Shown here piece after piece: positions 1 to 12,952 of a stretch of DNA of 64,000 bases. Made by a program: the position numbers and the translations under genes. The stretch covers positions 51,617,020 through 51,681,019 of the forward strand of contig OX578153.1 of NCBI GenBank assembly GCA_951213105.1, given 5' to 3'. The stretch comes from Amaurobius ferox. Lineage: Eukaryota; Arthropoda; Arachnida; Araneae; Amaurobiidae. Each line of letters starts with the position of its first letter. Position 1 is the stretch's first letter. The notes under the pieces are model-generated. The model was not told the origin of the DNA and did no database searches. It saw only the letters and a program-made list of their open reading frames with translations.

Positions 1-307
1 TAATATTTTTAAAGTTATAAATTACATGAAAGTTATAAGTTATATAAAAGTATAATATAAGTTTAAAGTTATAAGGTATATCCCGACCAATAGGCTAGGT
101 CGAAGAACAGTTCTATTGAGAAATTTCGGTACGAAATATGTCTAATATTTTTAAAGTTATAAGTTATATAAAAGTTATAAGTTGTATAAAAGTATAATAT
201 AAGTTTAAAGTTATAAGGTATATCCCGACCTATAGGCTAGGTCGAAGAACAGTTCTATTGAGAGATTTCGGTACGAAATATGTCTAATATTTTTAAAGTT
301 ATAAGTT
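1..307. repeat. 142-bp tandem satellite, two full units and a stub
   Basis: Unit 1 spans 1-142 and unit 2 spans 143-284; a third unit begins at 285 and loses similarity after about 307. Each unit opens with a run of short TA-rich sub-repeats around the word aaagttataagtt and closes with a non-repetitive block containing aggctaggtcgaagaacag. The array probably continues to the left of the window. Confidence 0.85.
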
Positions 308-309
308 AA

Positions 310-912
310 TTAACACGATATAAATTTAAATTTATTGTATTCAGCATTGCAAAGAGAAAAGTTTAAAACCACCATTTTGTAAAATCTTGGATTTATGACA
401 TTAGATCGTAGGTACATTTTCTACTACAAGAAATCAGAATTTTGCCTCAGTAGCTTAAAGGGCTTCAGCAGTCTCAAAAGTGCCATAAACAGAGGTGAAT
501 TCCCACACTTCAAATTTTATTTTGTACCTCTTATCCCATACATCGACAATACCTAACAGTTTTTTAACTAATAAGTGAATATTTGTGGCATATATGATAT
601 AATTTTTTTAATTGTATAATGTTCATAAATGTATTAACATTTTGTTTTAATATATGTTGCTTGCGCGCATGATTGCCCAAAACTATTCCTTCCAGAAGCA
701 AAAACATTGCTGATTAGGATGCAAAAGTATCCATTAAATAAGTTATACTTCATAATAAAAAAAATGTGGATAATTAACATTTTTAAAAATTAACTTTTTA
801 ATTTTATTAAATTTCAAATTAATTTTTAGGATGAAGTCGATTGACGTTCATACATCTCAGTGACAAACCGTCATGAAGCGGGAAGGAGCGATCGCTGAGG
901 AGTGGGTAACGA
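310..912. other. AT-rich stretch, nothing recognised
   Basis: I found no coding-like frame, inverted termini or tandem structure here. It lies between the edge satellite and the first SINE insertion. Confidence 0.4.
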
Positions 913-928
913 CTAACGAGTTTGTTGC

Positions 929-1208
929 TGTTGAAACCCAGACCGTCCGACCTACCAGAAAGGTGTAAGGTAACTGTTTGGACGGTCGGGAAGTGCCACC
1001 CAATTTAGACCGGAACCCAGTGGGGGAAGCATCCACAGGGACCGTACCCTCCTTCCCCTACCACCAACCTCTCGGAAGGACTTTCGGACCCACATGTTTA
1101 ACGTGATCGTACTCCGCATGAACACGGCGGCAGTTTTGGCAGTGGCTGGAATCGAACCCGGGCCTACCGAGTGCAACTCCAGCGCGCTAACCAATGGGCT
1201 ACCGCGCC
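929..1208 (-). mobile_element. tRNA-headed SINE (280 bp)
   Basis: On the minus strand the element starts with a tRNA-like head that carries an A-box (TAGCCCATTGG, near 1198) and an intact B-box (GGTTCGATTCC, near 1150). A conserved body and a ~57-nt hairpin tail follow. It is flanked by a perfect 16-bp target duplication, ctaacgagtttgttgc, at 913-928 and 1209-1224. The body and tail match the elements at 25459-25842 and 50625-51010, but this copy has no 5S segment. The intact pol III boxes and long target duplication fit LINE-dependent retroposition. Short open frames inside it are not genes. Confidence 0.93.
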
Positions 1209-1235
1209 CTAACGAGTTTGTTGCACTAAATCAAA

Positions 1236-1310
1236 TATTATGTATTATTGTATGAAAGATTATGTATTATTGTAAGATTATGTATTATTGTAAGATTATG
1301 TATTATTGTA
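1236..1310. repeat. 18-bp minisatellite
   Basis: The unit tatgtattattgtaagat is repeated about four times, with one interruption near 1250. Confidence 0.8.
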
Positions 1311-1329
1311 GCCCTCCAGATATCTAGAA

Positions 1330-2590
1330 ATCTGGCTAGTTTGCCGAACATATTTTAGGCTTAAGGACCAGATATTATGGATTATCGTAAAGAGTGCTCT
1401 GAAATTGAGGATTTCTCTAGACCTCCAAGTTTAGTAATGGCATTGTGTCGACTGGCCAGTTTGCTGAACATATTTTCACATTGTCAAATAATCGGTGTCC
1501 TGGCTAATTCTAATCCCGACTAGAATGTGAGTTCTTTATAATGTGTCCGAACAAAACCCTGAAAGTTACATTCAGTGATCAAGGCAATCTGAAAAGACTA
1601 AGATTTTATTTTTCCAAAAACATTGCTATTAACGGCAACGATTTTAAATATGCGCCATGTATTAAATTTATGAAAAGGTTCAGAATTAAGAGGACGGGAT
1701 GTAAGATGTAGAATAAGGAGGCCAAATACTAGCTTGTAGCAAAAAGTAAAGATTAAGGAGGACTGGCAGTTAGCCTGCATTACAATAAGTAGAAAAGGAG
1801 GACGTCGTACAGGTTGGATGTTTCATTTCGATTTAAAATCTTAAAACGAGAATATGGAGCATACTTCCGCGTAAGAGATAATAATTTCGTCCCATTAATG
1901 GCCAGAGCGTGGCCTGGCCATTTCGAAGATTCACGATTTGAATATCCGGTGAGATTTCAGTTCTGTACAAGATAATAACTCAAGAAAAAATATTCAGGTA
2001 CGACCAGAACTAAAATCTTTGATTTCTGGACCGGATTATGCCCAAGAGTTAAACAGCAAAATGCCTTTGTACTCGGATCAGGTTTGGCCGGATTAATAGC
2101 AATCAGGATGAGTAAAAATCCAAAATGGTGGTTCATGCAGATTTTGACTTCTACCCTGCTTTAAACCCTATTTTGGGGCTCACATAACGTAAAGACATCA
2201 TTGATGTCTTTGCATATTATCTAACGTAAAACTATAAAAAAATTGTGAATCGGTAACATAGTTCGGTGCTAAAGCTAAAACTAAAGAGCATAAAAATCAC
2301 GAATAAAGAAATGGCATTTTTTTATAACAAAGAATGCTTTCACACAAACATTACGTGAATACTCGACTGCATTTTAAGATCATTTGTCTGTGGTTGTTCA
2401 AGTCGGAGGTCAATAACGAAACGTCAAGTGACATCTTCGAAATAAATTATGTCTTCTAAATCTCGTAACTCAACACCTTATCGATTGTTCCTTATCTTGG
2501 CCACACATGCTAGGCTCTTTTAAGGTAAAATATGGTGTTCTGCATCATCAATAATAGATTTAAAATGGCAGAATTTGTATAAAAAGACAA
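1330..2590. other. Unassigned AT-rich sequence
   Basis: No protein family, RNA gene or transposon ends were recognised. A short open frame on the minus strand (1598-1780) has no coding character. Confidence 0.4.
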
Positions 2591-2592
2591 GG

Positions 2593-2618
2593 AAAATCTG
2601 ATGTGGGCAACAAATCAC
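2593..2618 (+). repeat. Fragment matching the family C/D 5' end
   Basis: The block aaaatctgatgtgggcaac followed by an A/C-rich stretch matches the 5' end of families C and D. No matching 3' hairpin lies downstream, so this is at best a relic. Confidence 0.45.
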
Positions 2619-2814
2619 ACTTTTTTACCGACTTACTATCAATACTATTGCTATTTTCATTAAATATATATTTAATGAAATTAGTTTTATTCCATAAAAT
2701 TAATTTGCAAAGTGAATATTTTTTGTATTAAATGGAACTTGTGGTTTAAAAATTGCTTGTGGCAAAATTTTTGTCATGCTATTGATTTTAACAAAATGTT
2801 TTCGTTGAAACAGT

Positions 2815-3430
2815 TATTTATCAGGATCGATGAAGATTAGATGCTAGTCGATATAGATTCAGCATTGAACTGCGAAGGAGGTAAAGAGATTCACTAAGGA
2901 TTTTCACTTCCGGTACTTTTTACAACTCTAGTTAAAAAATATTCATTTTATTTTAAACATCTATTTCTCGAGATTAGTAGCAGGTAGAGCTTAGATGACA
3001 ACGGATAAGAATTTAGCATCAAATTCTGGAAGAAATAGAGTTGTTTACTGAGGATTTCTTCTTCCGGGTCTTTATCCACTTTCGGTCAAAATATATTCTT
3101 TAAACATCTATTTCTCAAGATTGGCTTTAGATGAAAACTGATGACGATGAGCTGAAATGGGGACTGATATGAATTTCACATCAAATTTTCGAGGAAGTGG
3201 GGGGGTTCACCAAGTATTGCCTCCTTCAGTTCTTTTTCCTCTTCCTGTTATAAAAATATCCTTAAAACATCTACTTCACAGGATTGGCTATAGATTAGCT
3301 GATAACTGATATAGCTGATCGCTGATAGCTGATAACGGTACTCAGCATTGATTTTCAAAAGGAACAGGGAGGTTCACTAATGATTTACTCTTCCAGTTTT
3401 GGAAATGTCACTTCCGATTTTCATGAAAGT
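2815..3430. repeat. Diverged tandem repeat, period ~150-165 bp
   Basis: Anchor words near catctatttctc recur at 2958, 3105 and 3268. Each is followed by an aggattggct-like word and a purine-rich 'gaggttcact'-like block. The units differ strongly in sequence and length, so the array is old. Confidence 0.6.
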
Positions 3431-3974
3431 TCCTACGACTGTACGAAATACGCATGCATAATAGAATAAAAATTACTATTTCCGTCAAAAATGATTAGTA
3501 CTCACCATTTACTTCCATATGAAGGCTTCTTCATAAATTTTTTATTTCAATATTCATTTAGCGACTTGGCGCTTTTTTAAATTACGGTTAAATTACGGTT
3601 TGAAGAACAGTTTATTCTAGCGTAGGGAGAATTGATTATTCGCTTTGTCATCGAAAATTACATTTAGAATGATTATTTAATTAATATAATTTAGTATATT
3701 TTTTCTTTGCTATTTATGTTTCTTTTACTTTTTATAAGTAATTTCTACAAAAGGACATATTTTTTTTCGATTTGTACCAAAAGGTGGTCAGCAACAGAGC
3801 CGATAGTTACCCGATAGCCAAATGTCATGAACAATGGATAGATAATTTTTACACAGACTTTAATTTCATTGGGTGCATTTTTCTTAAAATAATTTACAAA
3901 GTTGCACAGAGCTCATATTAATAATTTTGCACGTTGGAATTCCAATCATAATAGTTAAACTGATATTATTATAA

Positions 3975-4520
3975 AGAATAGTTTGATCAATTTGAATTAA
4001 CAGGTTGGCATTAAACTATTGTAGTTATATCTCAAAACTTGAATTGTAATTGCGAATCTATATTTTGACAAAATTTGAAACAATGGTTTTAAAATATTTG
4101 CTTTGAGATTTGTCTTCAACAATGAACTTTTGTAAGAAACTTACATTAACTAACAATATTTATAAAATATAGAAAGACATATTTGATCACTATGAATTAA
4201 CATGCTGGCGTTAAACAATTATATATCTCTCTCAGAACTTGAATCATAACTTTTAATCTATCGCTTCAATTGGACTTTCTAACAAAATTTGAAACACTAG
4301 TTATTAAATTATTTGCTCTGATATCTGACTTCAGCAATCAAATTTTGATAAAACCAAGATAAACTTATTTATAAAAGATAGCAAGACATATTTGATCAAT
4401 ATGAATTAACAGACTGGCGTTAAACTATTATATCTATATCTCTAAACTTGAATCATAAATTTTAATATATCTCTTGACTGTGATTTTCAAACAAAATTTG
4501 AAAGCATGTTTATTGATCTA
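3975..4520. repeat. Diverged tandem repeat, period ~200-210 bp
   Basis: The anchor tttgatcaatatgaattaac recurs with changes at 3982, 4182 and 4391. Each is followed by a 'ggcgttaaacta' word and a 'caaaatttgaaa' word. Three decayed units are visible. Confidence 0.65.
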
Positions 4521-5440
4521 TTTATTCTAAGATTGTTTATTCTCTCTCTCTCTCTTCATTGTTTTTTTATGGATCAATAAAATTATTTGTTTGTTTATTT
4601 GTTTATATATTTATTTATTTTTTAATTTTTTTCTATCTATAAAAGTTGCAGTTTCAAAACACTATTTTATGAATTATACAATGCATTTTTAAATAAAACA
4701 ATTATTTTTTCGTGTTTTGTCAATTATTGAGTGTGTTTTCCTATTAAAACGCTTGTTTTTTATGAAATATTTCAAGAATTAAGCATGCTGTATTTTGTAG
4801 CAAATGAATAACCATAAATTGCATGTTATTTACTTTTTTATTTCTCTCCTTATTTTAAAATTTCCGCCTGATAATATGGAACATTTGAGACTCCGGACCC
4901 TCTTAATTTCGGATACTTGCTGTACTAAATATTGCAGAAAATGTAATAACTCAAGAAAACAACAGTAAATACCTTAAAGTTTAAAAGAAGCACATAACAT
5001 TTGACTTAAAAAACGTAAGTAAAAAATATTTCTAGATTAGAGAGCGAAACAAATGATATAACAGAAATATATCTCTTCAAGTAAAAAATAAAATTCGCCG
5101 GAGATAAAACGCTTTTCCATTTAACGATGTTTATACACAACTTATCAGGTCTTGTTTTATAGTACAGTGGTGATCGTTAAAACCACAGCAGGATTGCAGT
5201 TTACACAAAGTTGAGTGAAAATTTTGTCCAACGATATAATTTTGGAGAAAATATTTTGTTTCACTAAGCAATCTGTTGCCTTTGTGTTCATGGAATTGAT
5301 AAAACATGGAAAATTTTCGTGTTTAGAGGAATGGTTTTAAACGTATATTTGAGATAAAACGAAACGGACAAATTTAATATGTGTATGGAAGCGTTGATAC
5401 TTTAAAGAAAATTAGTAAGATATAACTGCAGTGCCGGATG
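4521..5440. other. Low-complexity AT-rich stretch
   Basis: It contains short (CT)n and (TTTA)n tracts near 4540-4620. Nothing else was recognised. Confidence 0.35.
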
Positions 5441-5639
5441 GAAAACTGTGAGATTCTTCTTTGTTTATGGTATACTAGAACGATTTTCCGGCTTTACCAG
5501 AGATATAAGATGCACGACTCTGATTATAATTGCACCGGAACATGCAAAGAATTCTCGAAAGCTAAACAAAGCTTTAACGATGAGTCCACTTAAAAACCCA
5601 ACTAAATATGGAAGGCACTCTCATTGCAAACACCAGCAT

Positions 5640-6432
5640 CCATGAACCGTTTTGGCAGGCTCGTCTTGTCGGGATATTTCAGTTATATTTTGACACGCCA
5701 ATCTTGTGCGTTACTTCTCGTTTCAGACTGGCTGGACTGTTCTTTATGTTGCTTTCTGATTGGTTCTTTCTTAATCCCGGGCTTGTAAATCTAACCCCAC
5801 TCTGTTTCTTCCTTTTACGCCTATTCCTTATTTTCCGACAACATTATATTCGATGTGGGGATGAGTGTCTCTGACACAGGGACCCCGAAAGCAAGTGTCT
5901 TGGTCTTGGTCTATTCCTCTTTTGGGCTTCGGGTTTGTTAGTTCTCTTGTATTGACGGAGGGGATCCAGCGTATCCTTGAAACAGTTGTATGCTGCATTA
6001 CTGCGTTATTTATGCTAATACACGTTGCTGAAGTTTTCCTCGTCCTTCGCATAAAGTGTATTTTATTTATTGATCATGCCTCTTGTTTTACTATATTATA
6101 AATAGTACTATTAATTGTCCAATTGCACCTTCTTGGAGTTCTATATACCTGTTACCAATACTACGCAAAACGAAACAAAATTCCATAATACTACTATTAA
6201 ACACAACTATATTAAGTAGCTCTCCTGTCTATAAATTCGTTGATCTCCTTAGCACATATTATGCTGATATTGATATTTTTATCTTGATTACTGCCAATCT
6301 TAAAAAATCCTATTTTAATGCTCTTAACATGTTTACCGCTTAGTATTCTTGTATTTTAAGCTCTATGTTTTGTGGTTACTGTAATTGGATATTATCTGTA
6401 GTTGTCACGTAAGTGAAATAAATAAATAAATG
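5640..6432 (+). mobile_element. Possible 3' end of a LINE with (AAAT)n tail
   Basis: The stretch is richer in GC than its surroundings, has several short overlapping frames and ends in tgtcacgtaagtgaaataaa followed by further (AAAT) units near 6415-6432. Arthropod Jockey/CR1-type LINEs often end this way. No reverse-transcriptase motif is visible and the 5' boundary is unclear, so this rests mainly on the tail. The open frames here read as compositional and are not called as genes. Confidence 0.4.
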
Positions 6433-6439
6433 TATAAGT

Positions 6440-9143
6440 AATGAGGGGATAATTCCAGAATCATAATTTCTGTTTTGGAGCGGTGTGTAGTACTCAATTA
6501 ATCTCCTGTTAAATTATGAACATCAGATTGTCAGTGAATTTTTCTGTGTCGGAATTTCAAAATCAAATGCATCTTCAACACACAAAAAGTTTGTTATTTT
6601 TCAAAATTCATCAAAATGCATCTATTCCCAATATAGATTTCCTTTATAGTTTATAGGATCTTTCCAGTAGTGTTAAGATGAATATCTGTAGTAATATTTT
6701 TGATCGCAGAATAAACAATTTGTGTGGAAATCCTTCAAAATTGCGCTTTAACATAAATTAATTGGAAAACGAATTCGAATTTTAAAGAAAATCGCTCCGA
6801 AATGTATTCTAGTCTGACTTGAAATATCACTCTACCAAATTTCATAGCTGTGAGGGGCTTAGATTTTCCGCTACGAGACCAAATAAACACACATGTATGC
6901 ATTTTCTTTTATTATTACAGATTACGGTTGCGATAAACTTTCATATGTTTAAAATGTATTCGCTAGTTACTTACATAAAACCATCATAGAGTTTTCTGCT
7001 AAAAATCCCACCGCCAATGTCATGGCATAGTGTTCATTTCGGTGCAATACATGTGACAATAATATATCAATTGCTACATTATAAAGAAATAGGAATGCAA
7101 AATAAAAAACCGTAGTAAGTAGCAGTAATAGAATATACCGCCTTTCTTGTAATCTTACTTTCGTAGTAGAAATGGATTTTTTTATAACTCAGTATCAAGT
7201 TTGAAGTCAGGTTTTCTGTACAATACACTTTTTCCCCTTCTATACTTTTGGTACGAAGAGGGTGGGGGGAAGGGGGTTTGATGGTGAAGAAAGCGCTGAC
7301 ATTAGCCTACTACTTGCAGACACTTTAAATAGTGTTAAAGGTAGATTAAATAGGTTAGGTTATAGCTTAATTCGCCGGAAAGTCATTTGTATAATTAATT
7401 TTCTAATTTAAAATATTCTTTAATTTTTCCTTCATTATGCTGTGATCAACTAAAATGCTTCCTTGATCAACTTGTTGGCCATTCCTAGTATAAATAATTC
7501 TGCATCATAAATCTACCATTGCACTACAGGTGCCCAAAACATAGGAAGTGTTATAAAACTGTTATCATAAGTTCAACCATTCCGTAATGCATTTCGACAG
7601 TGTTATTTGTTTTGTGCGTAATATAACATGAATTGGACGTTTCGTAGAAGTTCTAGAATATACTTAAATATAATCGGAAATTGTTTCAGTACATCTGTGT
7701 TAAAGAGTGTCGACTGGTCAGTCTGATACAGGTGGTTTGATTCCACGCTGAAACAAGAATTTTACAATGGACACTGAGTACTTTAATTTCCCAGGTTCAA
7801 CTTAGAATCTGAATAAAACTAAAAGTGAAATTTTCCATAACACTTTCATTTATGGCAGCGATTTCAGTAAAGGGGAGTTATGGCGGACATACTGTTATCT
7901 AGTATTAAAGAAAGCTGAGAGAAAAGAAGTGATTTTTCAGATCAGAAGTTGCAACTGGATCTTAAATTTAAAGAATAGAAATGTATGGTCCCATTAAAAT
8001 ATAGTTGGAACAATAATCGTCTCAGTACTTTAATGAATAGAACTTCGGCTGGTGCTCCGTATATGGGCTGTTAGAAAACCATTTGTGTCAAAACTGTGCA
8101 GTTTGTTTTGAAATACTTGCAAATTATGAACTTTTCAACTAAAAACATTTCTGAATATTTCCCATCGTTCAATCAAACTTTAAAACTATGCAATTCCAGT
8201 TCATTTCGAAGTTACACAACATAAAATCTACTTCAAAATCTGTGTACCTCGCTCAGTGAAATAAAAACCTCAAAGGGTTTAGGTTTACCCAACAACCTAA
8301 GTTATTTAAGCTTCAAAGTGTTCATGGCCCAGAAAAAGATAAACAAATTATTATAGAAGATTATTAGACACTGACGAAGATCAATTAATCAAGTTACCCA
8401 CGCATTAATGACTGCTTGATGATGTAGTGGTAATTTGATTCCAGCTGCAAACGCTTTTAATGATTACCGCGCATATCACTTGAAGGCTACTTTGGTGGAT
8501 GTGGTGAAAATGATTTGCCTCTATTAAATAATTAATTAATTATTCCGGGTCTGGAAGCTTCGAAATACTTTTAAGAGGCAATTTGTTATGTATTTAGTAA
8601 GGCGTTTCAACAAGGTTTGTTTATGGACTAGTTAGGGGGTAATAAGAAATGTTATTCCTAAAGATGTGATTTGCAACCTGTAGTATTCGAGCTCTGCTAA
8701 ACGTAAAGATATTTTCAGTATACAGTTATAAAGTCATTCAAGGGGACCGTCGAAAATTTGATGCTATAATTGATTAACGCTATAACCAACACATGATTTT
8801 AAAATATTAATACATAATATAAATTTCGTATATGGTCTTTTTAGAGCATGCAGTACTTTTATTTTAACACATTATCTCCATTTTGGAATAAAATACAGAT
8901 TAATATAACAAAAAAGTCAAATATTTAAATAGATAATAAAAAGTTCATATGCACAAAATATTAAGAGAAAATATTAGTAATTTACTTTTGAGTTTTTGTA
9001 AAATTTGTTAATGTTGTCTTCTACTGCCGCAATACTCTCAAGTATTTTCTCTTTCTTTTATCTTCACATTTTCACTCAGAAGAATTTTCTATTTACTAAT
9101 GACTTCAAAGGATCTTGTGCTTGATATTTATTTTGCTCAATCT
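6440..9143. other. Long AT-rich stretch, no gene recognised
   Basis: I scanned both strands and saw no protein family, tRNA or clear element ends. It includes a short purine-rich patch at about 7255-7280 (gtggggggaagggggtttg). Confidence 0.35.
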
Positions 9144-9507
9144 CCCTCACAGCAAAAATCTTCACATGTGTGACAGTGACGTTGTAGTCACGTGACACCT
9201 GGGTCACAATGTAACATCATATTTGTGACTTCCATGCGACGTTACATATTAGTAACTTTGTAACTTCATTGTGATTATATTCTGTGACGTTTCCACAATT
9301 TAATTACCACGTAACAATGTGACGGCATTACAATGTGACGTCACAAGCAAGTTAATATGCGACGTCACAAACGACCATGAAATGACCAAAATGACATCGC
9401 TGTGACTCAATATGACATTGCGGAGACGTACTGCGACGGCCTGTGACATGCCAAAGTCACAGTGTGACGTAAATCTTACGTCACTGTGAAAAATAATGCC
9501 GTTAGGG
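9144..9507. mobile_element. TGACGT-rich MITE, copy 1 (family F)
   Basis: This ~364-bp repeat is nearly the same as 52136-52503. Its ends form an imperfect inverted repeat: CCCTCACAGCA on the left, and CCCTAACGGCA as the reverse complement on the right. The interior is packed with TGAC/GTCA words, including several full TGACGTCA or GTGACGTCAC palindromes. It has no coding potential. A target duplication could not be set with confidence, so the superfamily is left open. Confidence 0.8.
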
Positions 9508-9509
9508 CA

Positions 9510-10587
9510 TTTTCATTTACTGAGAGAAGTAAAAATCCCTAAAAACATAAACAGGAAGTATAAAATGACCCCATATTAAAATATGACTTATTTTGATGTA
9601 ATATACGAATTATCTGAAATTTTATGACCTTATAGAGAAGCTAAAATGGTGTTATCCTTTGGAATTCGTAAAGGGACTTTAGAATTTGGACGTAAATGCC
9701 GAGTTTTCTCTACAATCAAGGTTGTTATAATTGAGTTCAATTCTATTGCACTCATTTTTTACGCATTTGTGTTGCAGTTAAAGTTAAATTTAAAAATAGT
9801 TATCTATTATCTATAAAATATGCACTGGATTGGCAGATTGAGTAGGTAAGTGAAGAAGTGATGCATCAAAATTATCTAGTACTTCCACTATAGCTGGATT
9901 TTTAGATTTGGTGCCATTCGATCTTCCAGGTAAACGAAAAAATCAAATATTTCAAAAATTATAATTAAGGATGACGATGCAAAGAAATAATTAAAAAATT
10001 CAAAAGCACTTTTAAAAATGCTACTCGAGCTAGAATCTTGATTTTAGTCTCATTCGATCCGCCTCAGCTTCCATATCAAATATAAAATAAAAAATTTTGA
10101 AAATTCCAATTACGGTTGACGATACAAACAGGTTTAAAAACAATACCCCCACTTTGCCTCTTAAAAACAATAAATACATAATTTTATATCCTTTCACTAT
10201 CAACAACTAAAACAGTTTATCAACAATTTTGATTAATTATTTTGATTAATATAACCATTGCGAACTCCTGAAGTGAGGGTGAAATGGGAAGTATTAAAAT
10301 TTATAATGATGGGATACAGTAAATAATCCTAATAGTTCTATCTTCTCCCAAAGTGATTATATCTATACTGATTATCTATAATCTCCTAATATGTGTACTC
10401 CTATGTATATGTACTCCTAGTTACTGATTATACTATATATATATTACTATTATACTGATTATCTATAATCTCCTAAAATAACTGATTATCTATAATGTCT
10501 TAAACTGATTAATTTCTTATTTAAAATTTTGGTACCGTAAAAGTCACTTAAGGATTAAGCATAACAATTTTATTTTTACTTTTTCAT
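9510..10587. other. AT-rich stretch with short local repeats
   Basis: The words ctgattatctataatctcct and tatgtactccta repeat locally at about 10360-10500. No gene was recognised. Confidence 0.35.
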
Positions 10588-11157
10588 ATGTAGTATTGAG
10601 AAAGTATTATTTTCCCTAAAATTTTCGTGTTTGAGATTTTGATGCCGATATACGTTTTAAAACCTCCTGAACACGTTTTGACTATTTTTGGAGGGATGAC
10701 CGTTTGTCTGTCTGTTAGATGTCTGTGGTCTATTTCTTGAACACGATAGATGTTACAAGTAATAATGAGTTTTCACGAAACTTTATATCTGGCTTTGTTA
10801 TAAAAAATATAGAACTAGATAGAATTTTTTTTTAAATTTGAACGAAAACTTCGATATTTATTCGAAATTCTATATATTTTTAACATGGCACCATAGGACA
10901 AAATTTGATATAATCATAAATAAAAGGGTTTATTTATGACTCATTGATTTCGAGACTTTAAGAGTTTCAATGATTGTTGCAAAAAATAACCGCGATGCAA
11001 TTTATTTTTTGTTCGTGACGTCATTAACACCCCCATTGGAGGGGAAGCCCGGGTGTACATTGTCAAGCATGGTATCAATGGAAATATTTTTCCAAGCCCT
11101 TTAAAGTCAAAGATAAGCTATAGTTTTAATCACTTGGATTTACAATACCGATTTTTC

Positions 11158-11206
<49 letters not shown>

Positions 11207-11286
11207 TAAAATGTGAAAGAAGAAATTCTGTTTATGAGAAAATCGTGTTGAACCACACACCACAGTTGATTAAATTTGTCAACTAG
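10588..11286 (+). mobile_element. Repeat family A, copy 1
   Basis: This shares an ordered series of blocks with 14321-16305 and 49691-50400: a 'gagaaagtatt' start, the word cctcctgaacacgttttgac, a GTCTGTCTGT-type microsatellite, a 'cacgatag' word, and a distal block with cgttcatgacgtcatta-like sequence and a run of C or G. It keeps the uninterrupted site (10905-10935) that holds the Tc1 insertion in copy 2. A ~44-base poly-T run at 11162-11205 sits near its end. The architecture resembles a Helentron-associated non-autonomous element, by inference only. Confidence 0.7.
11160..11206. repeat. Poly-T tract (~44 bases)
   Basis: An almost pure T run inside family A copy 1. The other family A copies have only short T runs here, so it expanded locally. 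Confidence 0.95.
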
Positions 11287-11834
11287 TAGATTATTATATT
11301 TTTTTTTATTTTTGTGTCATTTCTAAAACATATCTCAATTAGAGGTTTGCAACTTAGAGCACCTCAGTGCTCGTGCTCGAAAATTTAGTGATTTCTTAAG
11401 TAATGAAGTGTTTTCATATATTTGAATGCCTGTTTAATTTAGTAATCGTATTTATAATAAGAGTATTTTAAATTCTATACTGTTATACCAGATAAATTAT
11501 CGAATATTTCTCGATTTGAAATCTTCATTAAAAAAACTTTAAAATAATCGTATTTTTACGCGAGGTCAATGGATTTCTCCCTTGAATAAATTAGAGAACT
11601 TGGAATTAGAGAAAAATCTTACTAAGTATTTCAGTTACCTAATTTTTCGTTAATTTTAATTACTCGATTTCAAGTACGACTTTAATTACATATCAAATAT
11701 ATAACTGTATTTAACTAACATTGGTATTTATGTAAAATTTATGAAAGCTCAAATACTAATTTGAATTAATATTGTAAAGTTAAATATACTTGTCTGAACC
11801 CAATTTTTAATATGTACTCTCTAAGAAAAGGTTA

Positions 11835-12040
11835 AACCTGTATTGAGACTCTTCCGAATAATTCTACAGTGTGGATGCTCCTCGGAAAAACTCAGCATTG
11901 TATTGATGCTCTTCGAAGGAATACATTCTATTGATGCTCTTCGAAGGAATACATTGTATTGATGCTCTTCGAAGGAATGAATACATTGTATTGATGCTCC
12001 TAAAAAAAAATTCAACATATATTAATGCTCCTCAAAGGAA
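11835..12040. repeat. ~30-bp minisatellite
   Basis: Units around tattgatgctcttcgaagga recur five to six times with small insertions. The open frame read across it on the minus strand is a by-product of the repeat. Confidence 0.8.
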
Positions 12041-12540
12041 TTTAACATAGTGTTAACATAGAAGAAATTAAAATAATCCTGGTACTGCTACAACAATTTG
12101 ACATAGCGCTAGTGTTCCTTGGTGGTAAAAGTGCGCTGACCTGTATTTTAGCAACTTTATCGATGATATTTAGACAATATATATATTGAATATTTGAAAA
12201 TTGAAACTCCTTCCTTTTATGGAGGAAGAAATATACAAATTCTAAAAATATTCTAAATAATTTTGCCGTCGTTGAGCAATTTCTCTTTCTCCCTGAAAGT
12301 TAAAACAGCGGTAAAGTATAAAAATCTCTGTTCTTTGAAAGATGATAATTCTCGTAAGTAAGTCGGAAAAATTCCCTTCTAGAACATAAAGTGAAAAATA
12401 TGCATGATGAATCCGTATCTACTATTTTTGAATGCGTCGGACAAATATTAATAAACTGTCGGATAATCTTATTTTTTAGATTACCAGTTTTCGAATAAGT
12501 GACGTTTTACTACATTTTTTGTTCAGAAGGCGCCTTTCAT
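12041..12540. other. AT-rich spacer
   Basis: Nothing recognised between the minisatellite and the coding-like fragment that follows. Confidence 0.35.
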
Positions 12541-12558
12541 AGAACAGATTTAGGTTAT

Positions 12559-12728
12559 CAGAAAACCTTCGGACGTAACTGCAAATACCAAAGAAGCTAC
12601 GGATGATTTGCTTGATTTCATTCCTTTGTAAAGAGCTGCAGAAATTAAAGATGAAATCGAAAACGTATTGGACAAAGTTTTAGAAGAGAAAACAAGCAAT
12701 GCCAAGTTATTTAAAGATACTAAAATGT
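12559..12728 (+). pseudogene. Short coding-like fragment of unknown identity
   Basis: One frame (codons from gtt at about 12555 to the tag at 12726-12728) gives a hydrophilic, helix-like peptide rich in D, E and K. It contains DDLLDFIPL, one in-frame TAA, then EIKDEIENVLDKVLEEKTSN. That composition differs from the lysine/phenylalanine/isoleucine-rich noise of the surrounding AT-rich DNA. I do not recognise the family. No start codon or convincing splice site is visible. It could be a dead exon or chance; confidence is low. Confidence 0.25.
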
Positions 12729-12952
12729 AGTGTATTCAAATAATACTCTACCACTTTGAAAATGGCTTATTTTGTCTATCTCGCTTGGTTGTCAAGTTTG
12801 CTTTCTCAACTTTTTAAAATCTTCTTCTCTAGGAGGCGCTGCAATCTATTTTATTCAAACGGGCTTGTTATTGTCCATTTACTATACCTAACATGTACAC
12901 CATGGATCCTTCCTCATAAAGTTACTAGGTCCTTTCCAATGAACCCTGTATT

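Noticed and set aside
952..1194. Minus-strand open frame of 80 aa, with similar frames near 25394-25756 and 50711-51081
   Set aside because: All lie inside SINE copies with target duplications; the similarity is that of the repeat.
3129..3165. Possible hammerhead core (CTGATGA ... GAAA)
   Set aside because: The intervening sequence cannot form stem II; chance occurrence in a decayed tandem repeat.
5448..6343. Cluster of overlapping short open frames that might be a multi-exon gene
   Set aside because: No domain, codon bias or splice sites; the region ends in an (AAAT)n tail typical of a LINE 3' end.
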